The translations under genes were made by a program, and so were the position numbers. From NCBI GenBank assembly GCA_002361095.1, contig DERU01000224.1, positions 1 to 5,543 on the forward strand: a stretch of 5,543 bases of DNA. Reading direction: 5' to 3'. Under the pieces are notes generated by a model that was not told where the DNA came from, searched no databases, and saw nothing but the letters and a program-made list of their open reading frames with translations. This stretch comes from Lachnospiraceae bacterium UBA3332 (GTDB lineage: Bacteria > Bacillota > Clostridia > Lachnospirales > Lachnospiraceae). Below, one piece after another: positions 1 to 5,543 of this stretch; the stretch's first letter is position 1; each line of letters begins with the position of its first letter.

Positions 1-2
1 AA

Positions 3-107
3 GAACAAAGGGAAGAAGCCGAGAAAATCAGAAAGAGCGTTTACAGTGTCTTGCGGCAGGAACAGCGGGAGCAACAACCCCGCAGGGCGCAGGATATGGA
101 ACGATAA
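3..107 (+). CDS. C-terminal end of a charged protein, possibly a mobilization-type protein (partial)
   Basis: This frame is open from the left edge and ends at a TAA at 105-107, giving 34 visible residues that begin EQREEAEKIRKSVYSVLRQE and end RRAQDMER. The other two forward frames give less protein-like sequence. The segment is rich in Glu, Arg, Lys and Gln, and its first 25 residues look like an amphipathic helix or coiled coil. Such basic and acidic helical tails are common at the ends of relaxase or mobilization proteins of Firmicutes integrative elements, which is the only reason for that suggestion. No domain or catalytic motif is visible, so function is unassigned. The gene converges on the lipoprotein gene that lies on the opposite strand. 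A real gene end is likely; its identity is a guess. Confidence 0.45.
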   Translation, partial: EQREEAEKIRKSVYSVLRQEQREQQPRRAQDMER

Positions 108-112
108 CGCGC

Positions 113-150
113 AGGGCGACGGGATAGTCAACACCTGTCACCGCCGCCCT
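113..150. repeat. Imperfect inverted repeat between convergent genes
   Basis: Left arm 113-122 (AGGGCGACGG) and right arm 141-150 (CCGCCGCCCT) pair over 10 positions with one mismatch, around an 18-base loop. It starts 6 bases after the stop of the left-edge gene and lies about 50 bases past the end of the lipoprotein gene. Neither strand has a T-run immediately after the stem, so it is not a textbook intrinsic terminator. It could still act as an RNA stem that ends or stabilises either convergent transcript, or be an end structure of a mobile element. The left arm overlaps a 9-base direct repeat, CGCAGGGCG, present at 81-89 and 110-118. Confidence 0.45.
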
Positions 151-202
151 ATTTGGGACTTTCATTTGCCAGCCTTTTTTGGGGAACCTATGCACGGCGG
201 AA

Positions 203-955
203 TCAGCTGTCGGAACTGATTCTTTGCAATTCAAAAAATACACCATCCCATGGAATAATCAGAGTGTTTTCGTCCTTTATATAAAAAGTATCACCGATGC
301 CGCTTGCATTTTCTATGGCCACTACCTGAATGGAATCTTTGAAAATTCCCAGCGTTTCCAGACTATTGCCTTTATAGATGGATGAAAAATCATCTGCGGT
401 CAGAGTGCTTTCGAAATATTGGGGGGAATCCAGACGGTGCTGGTCATCATATATGGCATAATCATTAAAATATTCAAAACGGGTTCCCACCAGCCCGGAG
501 CACTCTTCCTCTGACATGGCACTGTAGGCACCAGAAGTTGATGAAGTTATCTGCCATGTGCCCAAATAGGAAGGGGAAGCAGAGGATACATCTGGGGATG
601 GGGCTGGAGTTTCAGCTTCAGATTCAGGTTCCACTTTTTCGGGGACAGGCTCGAGGCTGGGGGAAAATTGGGATTGGTTGGCCTCAACCTGTGAAGGCTG
701 TTCCAAGTCTGGTTGTTCTGGCACAGACTGGTTTTGGGCTGCCTGTGCCAGTTCTTCCTGTGCAGGATTTTCCGTTTGGATTGGTTCTGTAACAGGAAGT
801 ATTGACTGTTGCGGGCTGTTACTTCCGCATCCTGTTATGGTACAGGTTAATAGCAGTATAAAGACAGTCAGTAAAACGATAGTTTTCCGCTCAATGGCAG
901 ACAGGGGAAATTTTAACGAAAATGCTTTTTGAAATAATTTAATATTATTTTTCAT
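203..955 (-). CDS. Putative secreted lipoprotein, Pro/Glu/Gln-rich linker plus small C-terminal domain
   Basis: The protein has 250 residues. A basic n-region of about 24 residues is followed by a hydrophobic stretch (25-40) and the lipobox ITGC. Cys43 should therefore be lipidated by Lgt and become the N-terminus after Lsp cleavage, leaving the protein anchored on the outer face of the membrane. Residues 44-127 form a low-complexity spacer of Pro, Glu, Gln, Ser and Ala, probably spanning the cell wall. Residues 129-246 are a compact domain that opens with YLGTWQI and closes with NTLIIPWDGVFFELQR. This pattern resembles small beta-barrel, lipocalin-like domains of Clostridia lipoproteins, but I cannot name a family. 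The ATG at 955 is preceded by AAAGGA (966-971, 10-base spacing), and the next in-frame Met is residue 147, so this start is well supported. The gene stands alone, with its own promoter, downstream of the ABC operon on the same strand. Its ligand or role is unknown. Confidence 0.88.
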   Translation of the reverse strand: MKNNIKLFQKAFSLKFPLSAIERKTIVLLTVFILLLTCTITGCGSNSPQQSILPVTEPIQTENPAQEELAQAAQNQSVPEQPDLEQPSQVEANQSQFSPSLEPVPEKVEPESEAETPAPSPDVSSASPSYLGTWQITSSTSGAYSAMSEEECSGLVGTRFEYFNDYAIYDDQHRLDSPQYFESTLTADDFSSIYKGNSLETLGIFKDSIQVVAIENASGIGDTFYIKDENTLIIPWDGVFFELQRISSDS

Positions 956-985
956 TTGTTGTTATTCCTTTCATACCTATAAGCT

Positions 986-999
986 ACCGATTTATCGGT
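986..999. promoter_or_regulatory. Palindrome in the lipoprotein leader, possible operator
   Basis: ACCGAT-TT-ATCGGT is a perfect 6-2-6 dyad. It lies between the predicted -10 box (1014-1019) and the ribosome binding site (966-971), at roughly +8 to +21 of the predicted transcript. The position fits an operator for a small dimeric repressor. The stem is short for an RNA terminator and no T-run follows it. No regulator gene is visible in the window. Confidence 0.4.
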
Positions 1000-1013
1000 T
1001 TGCACCGGGAAAA

Positions 1014-1042
1014 ATTATACCATATCCAACTACGAAAAGCAA
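1014..1042 (-). promoter_or_regulatory. Sigma-A-type extended -10 promoter for the lipoprotein gene
   Basis: On the minus strand the -10 box is a perfect TATAAT (1014-1019) preceded by TGG, which makes an extended -10 (TGnTATAAT). With a 17-base spacer the -35 region is TTGCTT (1037-1042), a weak match to TTGACA, as is common when the -10 is extended. Predicted transcription starts near 1007, leaving a leader of about 50 bases that contains the palindrome at 986-999 and the AAAGGA ribosome binding site. Confidence 0.7.
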
Positions 1043-1186
1043 TCTGTACTTTGCCCCGTTCCAACTATCCAGACGGTCAAGGGATGAATGGAATGTTACG
1101 CTTTTCTGCAATATGCGTTCCAACTTCTTTGCCTCATCTACAACAAACTTATATTCCGTTTCCGGCTCCGTGAAGAATGACCTTAA

Positions 1187-1201
1187 TCTTCGGTACGAAG
1201 A
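1187..1201 (-). terminator. Short hairpin after the methyltransferase gene, weak terminator candidate
   Basis: TCTTCG-TAC-CGAAGA forms a perfect 6-bp stem with a 3-base loop, beginning 11 bases after the methyltransferase stop codon. The stem is short and is followed by TTAAGGTC rather than a T-run. It may cap or stabilise the 3' end of the operon mRNA, but termination here is uncertain. Read-through into the lipoprotein gene, which is on the same strand, is possible. Confidence 0.25.
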
Positions 1202-1212
1202 ATCCCATCGTT

Positions 1213-2010
1213 TTACCCCTTTCTCAACACCACCAGTTTATTGGAAATATTCCTCACCACAGGTATCCAACCGAACAGATGATATACGGGCATGATGGCC
1301 TTCATCCCTTCCACAAGGCTCACGTCACGCACCCATGTGTATTTTGGAGAGATATGCTCCAGTTCCTTTCCTGACCATATGCCCCAGGTAAACCTTGCCT
1401 TTGTCGCCTCAATGGATTTTTCCTTCATATTTTTTATAACCCACGGATTCATGGTTTCCATGATGACCTCCGCCTGTCCGAATCTGCGGCCGATGATGGA
1501 AAGTATCTTTTTCACATCTTCTTCCCAAAGATACATGACGAGCCCTTCCAGAATGACCAGCACCCTGCCCTCCGGGTCTTTAATCTCTTCTGCCCAGCTT
1601 TCGTCCATGGCTGATTTCGCAATCATGGAAACAGGCCCGTCCTCCGAAAGAAAAAGGCGGCGCACTTCTATGGTTTCCGGCAGATCAAGATTGTACCAAC
1701 GGACAGAGGGCGGTGTTTTCAGGCGGTACACCCTTGTGTCCAGTCCGCAGCCAATGTTTACCACCGTACCTTTCGGATTTTCCCTGATAAAATCCCCCAC
1801 CATACGGTCAAGGAGTACAGTCCTCGCTATGACGCCCTTTGACATCATGGCGTCTTTTTTCGCCATTGAAAAGTCGTAATCCATGTGGGACACGATTTCC
1901 ACCGCCTTATCATCACAAAATTTTGCATTTCGCTTCTTTGAATAAGCGGCGCGGGCATACAAGGTCTGCAGCATTGTTTCCGGTACACCATGCATGTGTA
2001 TCTTTTCCAT
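1213..2010 (-). CDS. Class I SAM-dependent methyltransferase, leucine carboxyl methyltransferase (LCM) family
   Basis: The 265-residue protein is close to the usual size of bacterial LCM-family (PF04072-type) O-methyltransferases. Motif I for S-adenosylmethionine is VVNIGCGLDTR (83-93). The acidic ribose-contacting region is YNLDLPE (106-112), and the family-typical LEGLVMYL lies at 154-161. Residues 1-60 form the helical cap with an Arg/Lys-rich stretch that in this family helps close over the cofactor. Eukaryotic members methylate a protein C-terminal carboxylate; bacterial members usually act on polyketides or other small molecules, or are uncharacterised, so the substrate here is unknown. 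It is cytosolic and is the last gene of the operon, starting 14 bases after the YgbA-family gene. Its AAAGGGA site (2019-2025) overlaps the last base of that gene's TGA, which suggests translational coupling. The fold call is firm and the substrate is not. Confidence 0.9.
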   Translation of the reverse strand: MEKIHMHGVPETMLQTLYARAAYSKKRNAKFCDDKAVEIVSHMDYDFSMAKKDAMMSKGVIARTVLLDRMVGDFIRENPKGTVVNIGCGLDTRVYRLKTPPSVRWYNLDLPETIEVRRLFLSEDGPVSMIAKSAMDESWAEEIKDPEGRVLVILEGLVMYLWEEDVKKILSIIGRRFGQAEVIMETMNPWVIKNMKEKSIEATKARFTWGIWSGKELEHISPKYTWVRDVSLVEGMKAIMPVYHLFGWIPVVRNISNKLVVLRKG

Positions 2011-2024
2011 CGTTTATTTCCCTT

Positions 2025-2399
2025 TCACCATTTCTGTTCCCGGATTTTTAAGGACCTATTACACCTCTCCATCCTTTTTTTCTCTTTCTTCGTTTCCAGT
2101 ACATGGCGCACCGCCGCCACCGGATGATGGAATATCATCCTCGGTCCCGAAAAACGCATGACTGCACGGATTCTCTCCCTCATTTCCGGCTTATAGCAGT
2201 GTACCTTACAGTTGGAGCAGAAGGTCTTGGTTTCCATAAACGGGCATTTGTCGCTTCTTTGCCTTGCGTAAGCTTTGAGTGCCGCGCATTCCGGACAGAG
2301 GCCGCATTTCCTTCCATGCCGCTTTCTGCAGTAAAACGTAATCATTTCCGACACCATCGCTTTTTCCCGTTCCCGTTTTGTCCGGATATTTTTTGCCAT
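2025..2399 (-). CDS. YgbA / nitrous oxide-stimulated promoter family protein
   Basis: This is a small cysteine-rich cytosolic protein of 124 residues. It carries the family hallmark of a C-x2-C-x2-C cluster (Cys32, 35, 38), then KCPF (Cys52), then C-x2-C-x3-C (Cys61, 64, 68) running into HCYKPEMRERI, and a conserved FSGPRMIFHHPV block at 83-94. This matches the Pfam family YgbA_NO. In enterobacteria ygbA is controlled by the NO sensor NsrR and has been linked to growth under nitrosative stress; its biochemistry is unsettled. The seven ordered cysteines suggest binding of a metal or Fe-S cluster, which is inference. A basic tail (residues 103-124, with an extra Cys113) extends beyond the core. 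The ATG at 2399 follows a G-rich site, GGGGGG (2408-2413, 8-base spacing), inside the 17-base gap after the ABC gene. It is the third gene of the operon. Confidence 0.9.
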   Translation of the reverse strand: MAKNIRTKREREKAMVSEMITFYCRKRHGRKCGLCPECAALKAYARQRSDKCPFMETKTFCSNCKVHCYKPEMRERIRAVMRFSGPRMIFHHPVAAVRHVLETKKEKKRMERCNRSLKIREQKW

Positions 2400-2416
2400 T
2401 CTCTTATCCCCCCGCC

Positions 2417-4087
2417 TTAGGAAGGTCTGCCTGTCCTGGACAGGCTTTCCACAGAATACACGGTATCGGCAATTCTCATGGTAGACTGCCTATGGGACAC
2501 CAATACCACCGTTTTTCCATCCTGCCCTGTCCGCAGGGATTTCAGTATGACTGCTTCGTTCAGGCTGTCAAGGCTGCTGGTAGGCTCGTCAAGCAGCAGA
2601 AACGGCGCGTTATGCAAAAACGCCCTTGCAAGCCCCATTCTCTGCCGCTCCCCGCCCGAAAGCGTATCCCCCAGTTCTCCCACAGGCGTATCGTAACCCT
2701 GCGGAAGGCCCATGATAAACTCATGGACAGATGCTTTCCGGCAGGCCGCCTCAATTTCCGCGTCAGTCGCATCCCGCTTCGCAATCCGCAGGTTATTTTG
2801 AATACTGTCATGGAACAGATGGGTCTCCTGGGTCATAAAACTCTCCATATCCCTCAGATCAGAAGTATTGACCTCATTGATATTCTTTTCTGAAATGTTC
2901 ACGTTTCCTCCCTGCACGTTCCAGAAACGCATGAACAGCTTTAGAAGAGTGGACTTCCCGCTGCCGCTCTTCCCGATAAGCCCGATGATTTTCCCTTTCG
3001 GGATTTGCAAGGACACGCCGTCAAGTACGGTTTCCGCCCCGTAGGAAAAACTGATGTTTTCCGCAGATGCACCGTCAAATACAGTCTGCACTTTTCCTTC
3101 CGTTTCCTTCACGGCGGGCAATTCCTCCAAAATGTCAAGCACACGGTTCCCCGCCGCAAAGGTATTCTGCAGGGTGCTTCCCAGGTTTGCCAAGGCAACG
3201 GCAGGACCGAAAGAAGAAAACAGGGCAATGGTCGGGATCAGCACACCGTCAAATCCCACCGCACCTTTTTGGTACAGCGCCGCCGATGCAAAAAGCAGGC
3301 TTAAATCAAACAGAAGGATCACCGTATTTGTGACCGCCGTATTTCTTCCGGCGGTACGTTTCATACGTTCTTCCGTCTCCGAGAGTGCATCGGTCTTCCC
3401 GTTCATCTTTACAAGCCGCTCTTCCCCCTGCCCGTACTGTATGATCTCGGAAAGTCCGCGCAGGCTGTCAAGAACAAATCCGCTTAAGTCTCCCGAACCA
3501 TTACGGAATTTTATTCCGTCATCGCCGCTTGCTTTTGACGTAATAAGCGGTATGAATACCCCGACCGTAAGATACGCCGCCAAAGCCAAAACGCCCAATG
3601 CCAGATGGAAACTGCCGATAAAAATACACATGATCACTGTAAACAAAAATACAATGGCAGCCGGGGAAATCGTGTGGGCATAGAAAACCTCGAGCAGTTC
3701 AATATCGGAGGTAATGACGGAAATCAAATCCCCTTTGTCCCTGCCCTCTAACTTTGCAGGGGCAAGCCAACGCAAAGCCTGAAATACTTTATCCCTGATC
3801 AGCGCCAGCAGTTTAAAGGCAATAAAATGGTTGCATGCCTGTTCCCCGTAACGAAGCCCCGCACGCAAGACAGCAAACACGATGACGCAGACAAAAACCG
3901 CCGTTAAAGTCAGACGTGTTTCAAATCCCAGGAGGTTCAAAACTGCATACCCTCCGAAAATCGTGATAAAACTCGCGCACAGATTCCCCACAAGCCCCAT
4001 CAGGACTGCAAGCAGCATATAGCCCGTCAAGGGCCTGACAAGCCCGATGAGCCGGCCCATTACCGTAAACCCGTTCCTTTTTTTCAT
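2417..4087 (-). CDS. ABC exporter half-transporter, fused permease/ATPase (CydC-like)
   Basis: The protein has 556 residues, full length for a type-I ABC exporter half. Membrane segments can be seen at about 20-50, 60-78, 137-160, 162-182, 252-272 and 278-300, followed by a nucleotide-binding domain from about 340. That domain has Walker A GKSGSGKST (372-380), Q-loop Gln420, signature LSGGERQR (476-483), Walker B plus catalytic Glu in FLLLDEPTSSLD (496-507) and switch His532. All are intact, so it should hydrolyse ATP. It most resembles the CydC side of CydDC-like heterodimers, partnered with the gene just upstream. The ATG at 4087 overlaps that gene's TGA by 4 bases (ATGA), and AAAGGA lies at 4100-4105. 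E. coli CydDC exports cysteine and glutathione. No cytochrome bd genes are visible here, so the same substrate should not be assumed; peptides, drugs or a metal chelator remain possible. Confidence 0.92.
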   Translation of the reverse strand: MKKRNGFTVMGRLIGLVRPLTGYMLLAVLMGLVGNLCASFITIFGGYAVLNLLGFETRLTLTAVFVCVIVFAVLRAGLRYGEQACNHFIAFKLLALIRDKVFQALRWLAPAKLEGRDKGDLISVITSDIELLEVFYAHTISPAAIVFLFTVIMCIFIGSFHLALGVLALAAYLTVGVFIPLITSKASGDDGIKFRNGSGDLSGFVLDSLRGLSEIIQYGQGEERLVKMNGKTDALSETEERMKRTAGRNTAVTNTVILLFDLSLLFASAALYQKGAVGFDGVLIPTIALFSSFGPAVALANLGSTLQNTFAAGNRVLDILEELPAVKETEGKVQTVFDGASAENISFSYGAETVLDGVSLQIPKGKIIGLIGKSGSGKSTLLKLFMRFWNVQGGNVNISEKNINEVNTSDLRDMESFMTQETHLFHDSIQNNLRIAKRDATDAEIEAACRKASVHEFIMGLPQGYDTPVGELGDTLSGGERQRMGLARAFLHNAPFLLLDEPTSSLDSLNEAVILKSLRTGQDGKTVVLVSHRQSTMRIADTVYSVESLSRTGRPS

Positions 4088-5543
4088 GCCACGCTACCAT
4101 CCTTTCCATAGTTTTCGAGGGACTGCTGTGCATTCCACAGGGAAGAATACATACCTCCTGTCTTCAAAAGTTCTTCCTGTGTTCCGCTTTCCGTAACCGC
4201 CCCGTTTTCCATAACATAAATTCTGTCGGAAGCCGTTACATTGGCAAGCCTGTGGGAAATGAGGATGACTGTCTTTGTCCCGGCAAGCCTGTGTATTTCC
4301 CGCACAATATCGTTCTCGCTCTCTGCATCTATATTGCTTGTAGCCTCGTCAAAGATATATACGGGGCTGTCGTGCAGCAGCGCTCTCCCCAGCGCAAGCC
4401 TCTGGCACTGGCCGCCCGAAAGATTTCCGCCTTTTTCGGAAATTCCAGTATCAAGCCCCTGTTCCCCTTCCAGGAAAGCCGCAAGATTCACACGTTCAAG
4501 AACCGCCCACAGTTCGCCGTCTTCTGCGTCCGGCTTCCCCATCCGCAGATTCTCCCGCACCGTTCCTTTAAAGAGATAGCTTTGATGGCTCACATAGGTA
4601 ATCTGCCGCATCAGGCTGTCCTCACTGAGTTCACAAAGTTCTGCATCCCCGATTCTGACAGAGCCCGCATATCCCTTATTCCGTCCCATTAAAACAGCGG
4701 CAACCGTAGACTTCCCACAGCCGCTCTCACCGACAATCGAAGTAAACGATCCCTTGGGGAAAACAAGATTGACGCCATGCAGGGCCTCCCTGTCGGCTTC
4801 ATAGGAAAATGTAAGACTTTCACATACAATATCCCCATCCGGACAGACCGCTGTCTTTTCCGGCTTTTCCGGCAGATCCAGCAGGCGGAATATTTTATCG
4901 CTTGCCGCCATGCCGTTCATGGCAATATGGAAGAACGAACCGAGCTGCCGCATCGGGATAAAGAAATCGGCGGACAAAAGAATAATCAGCAGGCATCCTG
5001 CCAGACTAACGTGCCCTGCCCGGTACTGGGCCGCCGCCATAATCATTCCCAGGGCCGCGCCGCCGTAGGCAATCAGATCCATGATCGTGATGGAATTTAA
5101 CTGCATAGTCAGTACTTTCATCGTGATCCTGCGGAATTTTTCGGCTTCCCTGTTCATTTCCTCATTCTTGTATCCGTCTGCCTGATATATTTTTAAGGTG
5201 GTAAGCCCCTGCAGGTTTTCCAGGAACGTGTCTCCAAGGGCAGTGTACTGTCCCCAATATTTTGATAGCAGCTTTTTCGCCCATGTCTGCACCGCCGCTA
5301 TCGCCGCAGGGATCAGCGGTACACAGACGAGCAGCACAATGGCGGAGGGCACATTCACGAAGCACAGATACGCAAATAACGTAAGCGGTGCGAGACAAGC
5401 ATAAAAAAACTGGGGCAGATAGGCGCCGAAATACGTTTCCAGCTGGTCTATCCCCTCCACGGCTATCTGCACCACCTCTGAGGTTTTTACCTGCTCTTTA
5501 TATGACGCTCCAAGACGCAGGAGCTTTTGATATATTTTTTCCC
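4084..5543 (-). CDS. ABC exporter half-transporter, fused permease/ATPase (CydD-like), 5' end off the window
   Basis: The frame stays open to the right edge, giving 485 visible residues. The GTG at 5473-5475 is not the start: upstream codons continue smoothly as YKEQVKTSE into VVQIAVEGIDQLE, a stretch typical of ABC_membrane domains. About 90-100 N-terminal residues, including the first two membrane helices, are missing. Counting from the first visible residue, remaining membrane segments are near 45-62, 67-84, 153-172 and 180-197. In the ATPase domain, Walker A GESGCGKST is encoded at 4705-4731, the Q-loop Gln at 4582-4584, signature LSGGQCQR at 4399-4422, Walker B VYIFDEATSNID at 4327-4362 and the switch His at 4252-4254. 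All catalytic residues are present. It is the first visible gene of the operon and is translationally coupled to its partner through a 4-base overlap. Cysteines in both the Walker A and the signature motif are slightly unusual. Family is firm; substrate is unknown. Confidence 0.92.
   Translation of the reverse strand, partial: EKIYQKLLRLGASYKEQVKTSEVVQIAVEGIDQLETYFGAYLPQFFYACLAPLTLFAYLCFVNVPSAIVLLVCVPLIPAAIAAVQTWAKKLLSKYWGQYTALGDTFLENLQGLTTLKIYQADGYKNEEMNREAEKFRRITMKVLTMQLNSITIMDLIAYGGAALGMIMAAAQYRAGHVSLAGCLLIILLSADFFIPMRQLGSFFHIAMNGMAASDKIFRLLDLPEKPEKTAVCPDGDIVCESLTFSYEADREALHGVNLVFPKGSFTSIVGESGCGKSTVAAVLMGRNKGYAGSVRIGDAELCELSEDSLMRQITYVSHQSYLFKGTVRENLRMGKPDAEDGELWAVLERVNLAAFLEGEQGLDTGISEKGGNLSGGQCQRLALGRALLHDSPVYIFDEATSNIDAESENDIVREIHRLAGTKTVILISHRLANVTASDRIYVMENGAVTESGTQEELLKTGGMYSSLWNAQQSLENYGKDGSVA

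Larger units (their letters stand above)
992..1237 (-). pseudogene. Possible gene remnant: start-less open frame of 81 codons
   Basis: This minus-strand frame is open from just after an in-frame TAA (1238-1240) to a TAA at 992-994. It has no ATG and overlaps the last codons of the methyltransferase gene in another frame. Its translation looks protein-like: it includes FFTEPETEYKFVVDEAKKLE followed by a segment containing SLDRLDSWNGAKYRLLFVVG, with charged and hydrophobic residues alternating as in real helices. The lipoprotein promoter sits inside its 3' end. This could be the decayed tail of a gene displaced by insertion of one of the flanking modules. An open frame of this length can also arise by chance, and I do not recognise a family. 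Confidence 0.25.

Noticed and set aside
28..246. 72-codon minus-strand frame over the left junction
   Set aside because: It overlaps the left-edge gene antisense and the end of the lipoprotein gene. The sequence is rich in Val, Ala, Pro and Arg with no recognisable motif.
956..1212. CRISPR array, tRNA or riboswitch in the intergenic region
   Set aside because: There are no regular repeat-spacer units, no cloverleaf and no long conserved aptamer-like structure; only short repeats, one dyad and one small hairpin are seen.
1292..1879. Open frame of 195 codons on the plus strand
   Set aside because: It is antisense to the methyltransferase gene, which carries clear SAM motifs. The composition is typical of a reverse-strand shadow.
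3054..3683. Open frame of 209 codons on the plus strand
   Set aside because: It lies entirely antisense to the CydC-like ABC gene, whose protein has all family motifs. The translation is Ser/Pro/Arg-rich and shows no domain.
4084..5475. Start of the CydD-like gene at the GTG at 5473-5475
   Set aside because: The reading frame continues upstream to the window edge with family-typical sequence, and the protein would lack its first membrane helices. The gene is cut by the window, not started there.
2417..5543. Heterodimeric exporter with one degenerate ATP site
   Set aside because: Both halves keep Walker A, signature, the catalytic Glu after Walker B and the switch His, so no degenerate site is evident.
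2417..5543. Annotation of the ABC pair as true cydDC for cytochrome bd assembly
   Set aside because: No cydA or cydB is in view and the host looks anaerobic. The resemblance is at family level only, so no gene symbols were given.

Overview
The window looks like chromosome or integrated accessory DNA from a Gram-positive anaerobe of the Clostridia, most likely Lachnospiraceae-like. The support is AAAGGA or AAAGGGA-type ribosome binding sites, a sigma-A-type extended -10 promoter, a lipobox lipoprotein, tight operon packing and moderate GC content. This assignment rests on general character, since no phylogenetic marker gene is present.

Layout: (1) bases 3-107 (+) are the last 34 codons of a very charged protein whose body lies off the left edge. 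(2) Bases 108-202 are non-coding and hold a long imperfect inverted repeat. (3) Bases 203-955 (-) encode a lone lipoprotein with its own promoter and a short perfect dyad in the leader. (4) Bases 956-1212 are intergenic. They contain that promoter, a small hairpin after the upstream operon, three copies of a 7-mer, and an 81-codon open frame without a start codon that may be a gene remnant. (5) From 1213 to the right edge (-) runs one compact operon. In transcription order it reads: a CydD-like ABC exporter half (5' truncated by the window edge), a CydC-like ABC exporter half (4-base ATGA overlap), a small cysteine-rich YgbA / 'nitrous oxide-stimulated promoter' family protein (17-base gap), and a leucine-carboxyl-methyltransferase-family SAM methyltransferase (14-base gap).

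The two ABC halves should form a heterodimeric exporter with two apparently intact ATP sites. In enterobacteria CydDC exports cysteine and glutathione and contributes to NO tolerance, and YgbA belongs to the NO-responsive regulon. Finding both in one transcript with a small-molecule-type methyltransferase suggests a thiol or nitrosative-stress export module, but the substrate cannot be read from sequence. The operon promoter and any regulator lie beyond the right edge. This module is the most interesting part of the window; the rest is ordinary accessory sequence.
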